Virus record (IMG/VR): IMGVR_UViG_3300046010_004758
Location: 1 to 21,317 of that record
Direction: 5' to 3' (one strand)
DNA length: 21,317 bases
DNA from: a virus
Of this stretch, positions 14,392-19,721 are shown piece after piece. A program made the position numbers and the translations under genes. Every line of letters begins with the position of its first letter. Positions within the stretch are counted from its first letter, which is position 1. Below the pieces are notes generated by a model. That model saw only the letters and a program-made list of their open reading frames with translations, searched no databases and was not told the origin of the DNA.

Positions 14392-14730
14392 ATGAAAAAT
14401 AAATACCAATGCCGAACCTTTGACACAAAGGAACTCGTCAATCAGATTGGTTTGATGAATGTTCTAGCAATCTCAGGTGGTCGCGTTCACAGCATCGTCA
14501 ATGATGAAGGTGAGACCGTCGAGGTTCAACTGCCAGTAGGTAAGGGATATCGAGTATCAATCACTCTAGGCTTCATGGATACATGGACAGTGCGCCGCGA
14601 ATATGTTCGAAAGGGCGAGGTCAAGGTCAAGGGTGTTCAAGAGGATGTCTACTTTGACCAAGTAGGCGAAGTTGCTTACAAGGCAAGTTGCTTTGTAAAT
14701 GTTCCGTTTGGAGAGGCGGTAAAGAAATGA
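14392..14730 (+). CDS. Phage hypothetical, 112 aa
   Basis: Begins MKNKYQCRTFDTKELVNQIG. LMNVLAISGGRVHSI (22-36) is followed by alternating strands (LPVGKGYRVSITLGFMDTWT, VRREYVRKGEVKVKGV) and a C-terminal FVNVPFGEAV. The 'iG..n.LA.sGGRv' start followed by 'Y.V.I.L...DTW.V' is one I associate with small phage proteins of unknown function. Coupled to the next gene by ATGA. Confidence 0.75.
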   Translation: MKNKYQCRTFDTKELVNQIGLMNVLAISGGRVHSIVNDEGETVEVQLPVGKGYRVSITLGFMDTWTVRREYVRKGEVKVKGVQEDVYFDQVGEVAYKASCFVNVPFGEAVKK

Positions 14731-14933
14731 CTCAACCAACACTCAACGCAGATGGAAAGTTTGACCTAACAACTCGAATCATCGAATTTGAAACAGGCGA
14801 ATCAACTCAAGAAGAGGTAATCGAATTGTTTCAATATCTCGTCGATAGTGGATTGGCTTGGTCTTTACAAGGTAGTTATGGACGAACTGCTGAAGCACTT
14901 ATCGAAGCAGGTTATGTAATTTCGTCCAAGTAG
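14727..14933 (+). CDS. DUF7417-like phage protein, 68 aa
   Basis: The ATG at 14727 overlaps the previous stop and is chosen over a frame that begins 39 nt earlier inside that gene. Contains RIIEFETGESTQEEVIELFQ, then YLVDSGLAWSLQGSYGRTAE and LIEAGYV, the 'E.GE....E...LFQ.L.DsGLAW.LQG.YGR.A..LI..G' signature common in actinophages. The DUF number is from memory. Function unknown. Confidence 0.8.
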   Translation: MTQPTLNADGKFDLTTRIIEFETGESTQEEVIELFQYLVDSGLAWSLQGSYGRTAEALIEAGYVISSK

Positions 14934-14935
14934 TA

Positions 14936-14962
14936 TAAACTAGGGTTCATAATCGAAAGGGG
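14936..14962 (+). promoter_or_regulatory. Promoter-like -10 and ribosome site before the deacetylase gene
   Basis: AAGTAGTATAAACTAGGG carries TAAACT (14936-14941) in the same context as the cassette before 19722. An alternative -10 is CATAAT (14948-14953). GAAAGGGGA (14955-14962) is a strong Shine-Dalgarno 6 nt before the ATG. The -35 is not convincing. Confidence 0.5.
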
Positions 14963-14968
14963 ATATCA

Positions 14969-15889
14969 ATGGAGCATGCAGTATTAGTACATTCGCCCGA
15001 GTATGCGAATTGGGTCTTTGACCCAAAGCATCCAACTCAGGGTCGACGATTCTTACACGGACGTAATCAGATTGTTCTTGAGGCGCAGAAGCGCAAACTC
15101 AACGTGTGGGAGATTGCTCCTGAATATCCATCAACTGATGACTTACATCTTGCACACGACGAAGAATATGTGTTCGATGTTGTTATCCGTGGCGAGTCAC
15201 ATGAATGGACGGGTCAACGTCATGACCTAGGAGATTTAGCCAAACTCTTTGTTGGCGGAACTCTGACTGCTCTCGATACGCTGATTGATTTGAAAACTAA
15301 GTTAGCGATTCACCTCCCCGGCGCAAAGCATCACGCACAGCGCGACCATTCAAGCGGATTCTGCGTATTCGGTGATTTTGCTATCGCCGCGAAGCGAGCC
15401 GTCGAACTCGGATATCGTGTTGCGATATTTGATATGGACGCACACCATGGCGACGGTACAGAGAATCTAACTCTCAATGACGAAAATATCTTGACCTTCT
15501 CGGTTCATGAGTGGGGCATCTTCCCCGGAACTGGTCTAACGTCAGATTTCAAGAATAACGCCTATAACTATCCGCTTGCCTATAAGAGTGGCGATATCGG
15601 ATTGTTGACTGCGACAGAGAACTTTCTGACGGTCTGCGAGAAGTTTGCGCCCACGATGATATTCGTAGCCTCGGGTGCTGACGGTCTCAAGGATGACCCG
15701 TTATCCTCACTCGAATATACATCCGATGGATATTTCCGAGCCGCGAGGATGATTAGGGAGCAATTCCCTGACCACCCGATTCTCATGGGCGGAGCAGGTG
15801 GCTACCTGCCCGATACAGGAACTCCCGAGGTTTGGAAGAATGTTGCGCTTGGTTTGATGGCGGTTCATACTGAGGTAGTAAAACCCTAA
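14969..15889 (+). CDS. Histone-deacetylase/AcuC-family deacetylase-like enzyme
   Basis: 306 residues with the full zinc-hydrolase signature of the arginase-deacetylase fold: LHLAHDEEYV (59-68), the His pair GAKHHAQRDHSSGFCVFGDF (118-137, H121/H122), FDMDAHHGDGTE (154-165, zinc ligands D157 and H159), VASGADGLKDDPLSS (233-247, third ligand D238) and MGGAGGYLPD (273-282, transition-state Tyr279). All catalytic positions of HDAC/acetoin-utilisation-type enzymes look intact. The family removes acyl groups from lysine side chains or small amines such as polyamines. It is rare to see in a phage. It has a strong ribosome site, and the Ntn peptidase gene follows 13 nt later in the same unit, so a shared role on host proteins is plausible but inferred. 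Confidence 0.88.
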   Translation: MEHAVLVHSPEYANWVFDPKHPTQGRRFLHGRNQIVLEAQKRKLNVWEIAPEYPSTDDLHLAHDEEYVFDVVIRGESHEWTGQRHDLGDLAKLFVGGTLTALDTLIDLKTKLAIHLPGAKHHAQRDHSSGFCVFGDFAIAAKRAVELGYRVAIFDMDAHHGDGTENLTLNDENILTFSVHEWGIFPGTGLTSDFKNNAYNYPLAYKSGDIGLLTATENFLTVCEKFAPTMIFVASGADGLKDDPLSSLEYTSDGYFRAARMIREQFPDHPILMGGAGGYLPDTGTPEVWKNVALGLMAVHTEVVKP

Positions 15890-15902
15890 GTAAGATATCC
15901 CA

Positions 15903-16463
15903 GTGACTACACTTGTTGGGATTCAAGGACGTTCTTGGGCTTTGCTAGGCGCTGATACTCGCGTTACGAGTGAAGGCACGATTTATCGTATGCCAAAGCA
16001 TCATTCTAAGATTGCTCAAATTGATGGGATTCTGATTGCATCCGCTGGCGATGTTCGCGGTATCAATGTGCTTGAACATAGTTTGAAGATTCCGAAAGTG
16101 ACTGCGAAATCTGATGAACAATTTATTACGAGTTATCTCATCCCTGCTATCCGTCAAGCATTCTCTGAGGCAGGGTACGAGAAAACTTCTGATGGGGTCT
16201 CGTCTCACGAAACCGAATTCTTGGTCGCTTACAAAGGAAAGATTTACGAGATTGATTCAGATTATTCTTGGGTTCAAGATTCGCGCAATATCTACGCTCT
16301 TGGCTCGGGTGGAATGATAGCCCTTGGCGCATTGGCAACTCTTGTCGGAGATTCGATTACTAAGACCGAGGCTCGCAAGTGGGCTTTGAAAGCATTAGAT
16401 ATCGCCAGTCAATATAACGCCGATACTGCTCCGCCTTATCATGTTGTTATTCAAGATAACTAG
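15903..16463 (+). CDS. HslV/proteasome-beta-like Ntn-hydrolase
   Basis: 186 residues, GTG start. After Met removal the protein begins TTLVGI, giving the N-terminal Thr nucleophile with no propeptide, as in HslV. WALLGADTRVT (12-22) supplies the Asp17 equivalent, KHHSKIAQIDG (32-42) the Lys33 equivalent (K36), IASAGD the following strand, and YALGSGGMIALGAL (131-144) the S-G-G loop. KWALKALDIASQYNADTAPP (163-182) matches the HslV C-terminal helix and strand. Length is like HslV. No HslU or other AAA+ partner lies in the window, so it may dock on a host ATPase or work alone. The ribosome site is weak, so translation probably depends on the deacetylase gene upstream. Confidence 0.87.
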   Translation: MTTLVGIQGRSWALLGADTRVTSEGTIYRMPKHHSKIAQIDGILIASAGDVRGINVLEHSLKIPKVTAKSDEQFITSYLIPAIRQAFSEAGYEKTSDGVSSHETEFLVAYKGKIYEIDSDYSWVQDSRNIYALGSGGMIALGALATLVGDSITKTEARKWALKALDIASQYNADTAPPYHVVIQDN

Positions 16464-16650
16464 ACTGCGTTGGCGATTCTTTATCGCTAGGCAACGTCTC
16501 AAGTTTGATGCGTGGCGTATCAATAGACGACTCAAAAGAATACTCCGAGGGCTTGAAAGACTCTAAGCCACAAACACAGACGGTGCGAACTTCATAGTAA
16601 GAATGATTCGGAACTGGCAAGACAACTAGGCATTCGGCTTTATGATTCAT
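16447..16650 (-). CDS. Small hypothetical, 67 aa
   Basis: The ATG overlaps the stop of the zinc-ribbon gene (ATGA), the main support for it. MNHKAECLVVLPVPNHSYYE, VRTVCVCGLES with C25 and C27, then a Ser/Glu-rich polar tail. Its end overlaps the convergent Ntn-hydrolase gene by 17 nt. No family recognised. Confidence 0.6.
   Translation of the reverse strand: MNHKAECLVVLPVPNHSYYEVRTVCVCGLESFKPSEYSFESSIDTPRIKLETLPSDKESPTQSSYLE
16468..16496. terminator. Bulged hairpin at convergent gene ends
   Basis: CGTTG-GCGAT, loop TCTTT, ATCGC, a TAGG bulge, then CAACG, just after the Ntn-hydrolase stop and inside the end of the opposing gene. No T-run follows on either strand, so intrinsic termination is doubtful; it may only slow polymerase or protect mRNA ends. 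Confidence 0.25.
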
Positions 16651-16814
16651 CGGATTGATTCTTTCACATCATCATGAACTTCAATATGAAACGCTTTGCT
16701 CTTGATATCTAAATTCTTTGTGTGATGACCGCAGAAGAAAAGAATCCCTGCTATGAAATATGCCTTGACCATGGCTGGCGCTCCGCACTTATCACAGCGC
16801 TCGCCAGTTTCCAT
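16647..16814 (-). CDS. DUF7455-like zinc-ribbon protein, 55 aa
   Basis: METGERCDKCGAPAMVKAYF, then LFFCGHHTKNL: CxxC (C7, C10) plus C-G-H-H (C28, H30, H31), which would complete a zinc site. The pattern 'RCD.CGA.A.V......G.L.FCGHH' is the small actinophage/actinobacterial family I recall as DUF7455. It begins two bases after the upstream stop with GAGGAAG as ribosome site, and overlaps the next gene by ATGA. Confidence 0.8.
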   Translation of the reverse strand: METGERCDKCGAPAMVKAYFIAGILFFCGHHTKNLDIKSKAFHIEVHDDVKESIR

Positions 16815-16816
16815 GT

Positions 16817-17002
16817 TTAGACTTCCTCGAAAATAGTGCCGCGGGTTGCGGTGCTTGAAACTCTCTCTGCGGTAAATGGTGTGTCTTTGCCGATTGACAC
16901 AGTAATTTCATCTTGGTCAACTACTGTTTCAACTCTAGCGTGACGGATTCTGTCATCTGATGTTAGGACATGCAAGTAGGTGAACGGACGAATGATTTTC
17001 AT
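16817..17002 (-). CDS. Small beta-rich hypothetical, 61 aa
   Basis: Start at the ATG with GGAAG 5 nt ahead, not the one 36 nt upstream, which overlaps the previous gene. Alternating strands (MKIIRPFTYLHVLTSDDRI, RVETVVDQDEITVSIG) and an acidic C-terminus. No Cys, no recognisable motif. Tightly packed with both neighbours, 1 and 2 nt apart. Confidence 0.65.
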   Translation of the reverse strand: MKIIRPFTYLHVLTSDDRIRHARVETVVDQDEITVSIGKDTPFTAERVSSTATRGTIFEEV

Positions 17003-17003
17003 G

Positions 17004-17636
17004 TTACTTCCAATCTTCAGGCAACTCGGCGGTTGCACCTAGGGCTTTTGCTCTACGGATAATGTGAGCCTTTACTTTGTCGGGATTCTTTGCCCGTCCA
17101 TAAGATGAAATCGCATTCTTCAAATCATTACGGCTTTTGATTGGATATGAACCATCAGGCATCGCCATATCTCGCGAGGCTAGGCGCTCGCGCTCTTCAG
17201 GTGTGAACTGACGCTTTGCAACTTTGTTCGTATCAGTAATCGGACCGCCAACAATCCATGCTCGACATGTTCTCGCTGAAGCACACTTGAAATCGAAAGC
17301 CTCGCAATATCCCAACTCACCTGCATCTGTTACATCCCATGCGTTTTCTTCAGTATCACCCGTGGCTAATCCACCTTGGATACATTCCATCATCTCTGAA
17401 GTTTGGATGAAAGCGGCGCAGTTTCCGCATTTTTGTTTCTTTGCTTCTTCTACAGAGACATCCCACTCATCAGCCATCTCTTGCCAATAGGCATCATTCG
17501 GCTCGGATGGATTGAGAGGACCGTAGTTAGCATCTTCAATCGCTTTTTCTCTGTTATCAAGATTAGCCCTTACATCCTGAGTCGCGGTTGGGCATACAGC
17601 CTTCAATAGTGTGTGAACTGCTGGCGTAAGGGTCAT
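17004..17636 (-). CDS. Cys-cluster protein with C-terminal DUF6582-like domain
   Basis: 210 residues. The middle has CGNCAAF (70-76), MMECIQGG, LGYCEAFDFKCASARTCRAW: at least six Cys in HiPIP-like spacing that could hold an iron-sulphur cluster or zinc. The C-terminus (MAMPDGSYPIKSRNDLKNAI, SSYGRAKNPDKVKAHIIRRA, KALGATAELPEDW) is the basic domain widespread in phage head-region and transferred proteins (DUF6582-like, from memory). No ribosome site; TAGAAT lies 7 nt before the ATG. In other phages this domain is often fused to or near protease or capsid genes, but here it is isolated among small early-type genes. Confidence 0.75.
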   Translation of the reverse strand: MTLTPAVHTLLKAVCPTATQDVRANLDNREKAIEDANYGPLNPSEPNDAYWQEMADEWDVSVEEAKKQKCGNCAAFIQTSEMMECIQGGLATGDTEENAWDVTDAGELGYCEAFDFKCASARTCRAWIVGGPITDTNKVAKRQFTPEERERLASRDMAMPDGSYPIKSRNDLKNAISSYGRAKNPDKVKAHIIRRAKALGATAELPEDWK

Positions 17637-17643
17637 GAAATAA

Positions 17644-17649
17644 ATTCTA
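17644..17649 (-). promoter_or_regulatory. -10-like TAGAAT, possible leaderless start
   Basis: TAGAAT on the minus strand ends 7 nt before the ATG at 17636, the same spacing as at 5172-5177. There is no Shine-Dalgarno and no convincing -35. Confidence 0.3.
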
Positions 17650-17654
17650 CGCTA

Positions 17655-17792
17655 TCAGGATTTCTTATCTTTTTTCTTCTCCATTGGTAAGCGCAATTTT
17701 TCTCTTCCATCTTTACGAAGAATCACAATCATGCCATCGCGAATGATGGACTTATTGAATGGATGTTTTACTTTTCTTTGACCGCTTGACAT
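17655..17792 (-). CDS. Small basic protein, 45 aa
   Basis: MSSGQRKVKHPFNKSIIRDG, MIVILRKDGREKLRLPMEKK and a Lys-rich end. Highly basic with one predicted strand pair, so it may bind nucleic acid. TATACT lies 6 nt before the ATG and no ribosome site is present, suggesting leaderless expression. It heads the minus-strand run opposite the SOS-box-controlled unit. No family recognised. Confidence 0.55.
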   Translation of the reverse strand: MSSGQRKVKHPFNKSIIRDGMIVILRKDGREKLRLPMEKKKDKKS

Positions 17793-17798
17793 TGGGAA

Positions 17799-17804
17799 AG
17801 TATA
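17799..17804 (-). promoter_or_regulatory. -10 element (TATACT), probable leaderless start
   Basis: TATACT on the minus strand with 6 nt to the ATG at 17792. It overlaps the inverted repeat at 17802-17835, so a protein bound there could block this promoter. The -35 is weak. Confidence 0.4.
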
Positions 17805-17835
17805 GAACCCCTGACTTCCCCTTCAGAGGTTCTAT
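17802..17835. repeat. Operator-like inverted repeat
   Basis: ATAGAACCCCTGA and its near-perfect reverse complement TCAGAGGTTCTAT (one mismatch in 13), separated by 8 nt. It covers the -10 of the minus-strand gene and lies in the divergent region with the SOS box. It may be a repressor site, or an RNA hairpin. Confidence 0.55.
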
Positions 17836-17884
17836 CCCGATAGGCAGATACATGAAGCGCTCAAAATCTATCACGAGTATTCAT

Positions 17885-17900
17885 TCGAACAAGTGTTCGA
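17885..17900. promoter_or_regulatory. LexA (SOS) box, actinobacterial type
   Basis: TCGAAC-AAGT-GTTCGA exactly fits the mycobacterial/actinobacterial LexA consensus TCGAAC-N4-GTTCGA. The palindrome extends one or two bases on each side (TTCGAACA..TGTTCGAA). It sits 19 bp upstream of the -35 of the promoter for 17974 and about 80 bp from the divergent TATACT promoter. Confidence 0.75.
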
Positions 17901-17919
17901 AACACCACTTAGTAACGTA

Positions 17920-17970
17920 TTGCATTACTAACCCCCGTTTGATATACTGGTCCCGCAAGAGAAAGGGGAC
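17920..17970 (+). promoter_or_regulatory. Promoter/leader cassette downstream of the SOS box
   Basis: TTGCAT (17920-17925), exactly 17 bp, TATACT (17943-17948). The leader has GTCCC (17950-17954) pairing with GGGAC (17966-17970) around the ribosome site, the same geometry as the common hairpin with changed stem bases. ATG at 17974. Confidence 0.85.
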
Positions 17971-17973
17971 GCC

Positions 17974-18132
17974 ATGAAGAAAGCCTTCAAGGTCGAAATC
18001 AAGGGAAAGAGAGCCGTCTACATCTTCAAGACTAAAGAAGAAGCAGAGGCTTACGCGATAACCGCGACTGCATGGGTCGGCGGTAAATACAGAATCACTG
18101 AGGTCGTCGTCAAGGAAGAGCAGGTTGCCTAA
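17974..18132 (+). CDS. Small hypothetical, 52 aa
   Basis: MKKAFKVEIKGKRAVYIFKT, KEEAEAYAITATAWVGGKYR, ITEVVVKEEQVA: a compact strand-helix-strand protein with no Cys. First gene of the unit behind the SOS box; its stop overlaps the next ATG (TAATG). Function unknown. Confidence 0.7.
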   Translation: MKKAFKVEIKGKRAVYIFKTKEEAEAYAITATAWVGGKYRITEVVVKEEQVA

Positions 18133-18338
18133 TGAAGCCAAAAGTCGGTCAGGTCAAAGAATGGATTGAGAACGAATTCATCGGCAACTCTGTTGCCAAG
18201 GTTTATGTCGCCGATATCGACGAGGATTTCTACAAGGTCGTCGGAGGCGGAAAGACCAAGTATTTCTACGGGGAAACTGCGTGGCAGGACGCACAGCGTT
18301 TGGCAGGGGATATCCACTGCAAAGTGTTGTTCGCTTGA
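18132..18338 (+). CDS. Small hypothetical, 68 aa
   Basis: Coupled by TAATG. MKPKVGQVKEWIENEFIGNS, VAKVYVADIDEDFYKVVGGG, KTKYFYGETAWQDAQRLAGD. The aromatic-rich strand with FYKVV and KYFYGETAW suggests a small beta fold. The stop lies in the -35 of the next promoter. No family recognised. Confidence 0.7.
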   Translation: MKPKVGQVKEWIENEFIGNSVAKVYVADIDEDFYKVVGGGKTKYFYGETAWQDAQRLAGDIHCKVLFA

Positions 18339-18384
18339 ATTCCTAACCCAAGTTTGATAAACTGATACTGCTCGGAAGGGGGCA
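18335..18384 (+). promoter_or_regulatory. Promoter/leader cassette
   Basis: TTGAAT (18335-18340), 17-bp spacer with CTAACCCAAGTTTGA, TAAACT (18358-18363). The leader has TGCTC (18369-18373), loop GGAAGG, GGGCA (18380-18384). Compared with TGTCC/GGACA the third pair has changed from T-A to C-G, a compensatory difference. Confidence 0.8.
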
Positions 18385-18386
18385 AA

Positions 18387-18788
18387 ATGACTCAGACAAT
18401 CGAAAAGGTAACGCCAAAGGTCGGCGACATCCTGTACTCATCATGGGGCTATGACCAAACAAATATCGAGTTTTTCAAGGTGGTCAAAGTCAGCGAGTTT
18501 TCCGTATGGATTCAACAATTAGGAGCCAAGGTCGTTGAGGTGACTGGATGGGCGCATGAAAACGTGGTTCCCACTGATTCCTCTCAGTATCAGGTTCGCA
18601 ACTGGGATAACAAAGAGGATGAATTCGGCAACATCAATGCGTTCGTGACCAAGACTTATCCAGTCACGCGCCACAAGATTCAACAAGGATTCGCCCATGA
18701 CCCTGAGAACTACTGGGTCAAATTGAACTCCTTCTCACATGCGAAATTGTGGGACGGGAAGCCAAAGGGTCAGAGCCACACCCATTGA
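18387..18788 (+). CDS. Phage protein of the GD.LYSSWGYDQTN family, 133 aa
   Basis: KVGDILYSSWGYDQTNIEFF (11-30), then KVVKVSEFSVWIQQLGAKVV, a central polar region, and NYWVKLNSFSHAKLWDGKPK near the C-terminus. This start and the closing 'A.LWDGKP' are shared by a widespread family in phages and plasmids that I recognise by pattern but cannot name a function for. Own promoter and leader; monocistronic by layout. Confidence 0.82.
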   Translation: MTQTIEKVTPKVGDILYSSWGYDQTNIEFFKVVKVSEFSVWIQQLGAKVVEVTGWAHENVVPTDSSQYQVRNWDNKEDEFGNINAFVTKTYPVTRHKIQQGFAHDPENYWVKLNSFSHAKLWDGKPKGQSHTH

Positions 18789-18791
18789 TAA

Positions 18792-18842
18792 TTGAATAAC
18801 TAACCGAAGTTTGATATAATGGACTTGTCCGAAAGGGGGACA
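18792..18842 (+). promoter_or_regulatory. Promoter/leader cassette (best match)
   Basis: TTGAAT (18792-18797), exactly 17 bp with CTAACCGAAGTTTGA, TATAAT (18815-18820), then the hairpin TGTCC (18826-18830), GAAAGGG, GGACA (18838-18842), and ATG at 18845. The cleanest copy of the cassette, yet it leads into the gene with the early stop. Confidence 0.85.
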
Positions 18843-18844
18843 GA

Positions 18845-19336
18845 ATGGCTAAGAGAGGTCAGATAGCGGTGGGTTAAGAATGGGCTTACCAAAGAAGCCG
18901 TCAACATGAACACAAAGCATGGGGCGGGTATGAAAAAGCAGTTATCGTTGCGGTTGAACCTTATGAAAAAGGTTACAGCAAAAATTACCAAGTTCAAAAA
19001 GGCAACGGCGTTCTCATCAAAATTGTGAGTGGGTATGGGGCTGGATATGAACAAGTTGTGCAGTTGAGCCAATTATGGAAACCATGGGCTGAGTATGAAG
19101 TCGCTCAGGCTGAATACAAGGTGCAATACGAAATCGCTCAAAAGAAAGCCGCGATAGCCAAGGCTGAAAGACAAGAATTTCAGCAGAAGGTTTATCAACC
19201 TGCTTTGAAAGAATTTCAAAAAACTATCGAAGCGGTGACTGGTAAATATGTTGGCGATTGGACAAGGATTGAAGAATTGCCAATCGAAGTTATCAAAGCG
19301 ATTACCGAAGCGGTCAAAGAAAAGGCGGTGGCATAA
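18845..19336 (+). pseudogene. Phage early gene interrupted by an in-frame TAA at codon 11
   Basis: From the leader-proximal ATG the frame reads MAKRGQIAVG, then TAA (18875-18877), then continues without a break for 153 codons: EWAYQRSRQHEHKAWGGYEK, AVIVAVEPYEKGYSKNYQVQ, KGNGVLIKIVSGYGAGYEQV, VQLSQLWKPWAEYEVAQAEY and a coiled-coil C-terminus. The part upstream of the GTG at 19025 is clearly protein-like, so a start at GTG alone would truncate it. One base (TAA versus CAA or AAA) would restore a 163-residue protein. It is either a real nonsense mutation, a sequence/assembly error, or a population variant. The usual promoter and hairpin leader are intact. Confidence 0.75.
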
Positions 19337-19693
19337 ATGGGTTGGACAGTAACTCAGGTCGGGAAAAACATCACGACCAAGAAGTTTCTCGAGTTTGATA
19401 TCAAGCGCGATTATCCGCACTTAGAACTCGTCAAACTTGTTGAGGGCAAAAACGAATACGGTCAGAAGCCATTCTTCGCCGCGTTCAAGCGTGGGGATAA
19501 AGTGACTGGCGCAGTGTTTCTAACAAGGCGCAGAAACGGTAGCCTCGCAGTCAAAGTCATTGGCGAAGAGGCAGGTCCGGGACATGTCGCACCAGCATCG
19601 TTCATCAAGTTACTTACTCCTACTGATAACGAATGGGCGAATCAATGGAGACAGCGTTCATTGGATGTTGAATTACTAACCCAAGTAGGATAA
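19337..19693 (+). CDS. DUF6927-like phage protein, 118 aa
   Basis: The ATG directly follows the previous stop, so it is probably translationally coupled. MGWTVTQVGKNITTKKFLEF, then AFKRGDKVTGAVFLTRRRNG, LAVKVIGEEAGPGHVAPASF, IKLLTPTDNEWANQWRQRS. The order 'MGW... GAV.L..R...G..VK...E..GP......I.LL.PTD.E.A..WR' resembles DUF6927-type proteins of phages, plasmids and chromosomes, from memory. Function unknown. The end lies within the next promoter. Confidence 0.75.
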   Translation: MGWTVTQVGKNITTKKFLEFDIKRDYPHLELVKLVEGKNEYGQKPFFAAFKRGDKVTGAVFLTRRRNGSLAVKVIGEEAGPGHVAPASFIKLLTPTDNEWANQWRQRSLDVELLTQVG

Positions 19694-19717
19694 ACTCAGA
19701 TACGAAAGAGAGGGGAC
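19668..19717 (+). promoter_or_regulatory. Promoter/leader cassette embedded in the previous gene
   Basis: TTGAAT (19668-19673), 17-bp spacer with CTAACCCAAGTAGGA, TAAACT (19691-19696, containing the previous stop), ribosome site AGGGGAC (19711-19717). The leader has no clear hairpin. Confidence 0.7.
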
Positions 19718-19721
19718 AAAA

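Noticed and set aside
13384-18842. Repeated leaders as a CRISPR-like array
   Set aside because: Copies are spaced by whole genes, lie directly before start codons and occur on both strands, so they are regulatory.
18906-19028. 40-codon plus-strand frame MNTKHGAGMKKQ...
   Set aside because: Out of frame with the conserved-looking protein sequence around it; it is a shadow of the interrupted gene.
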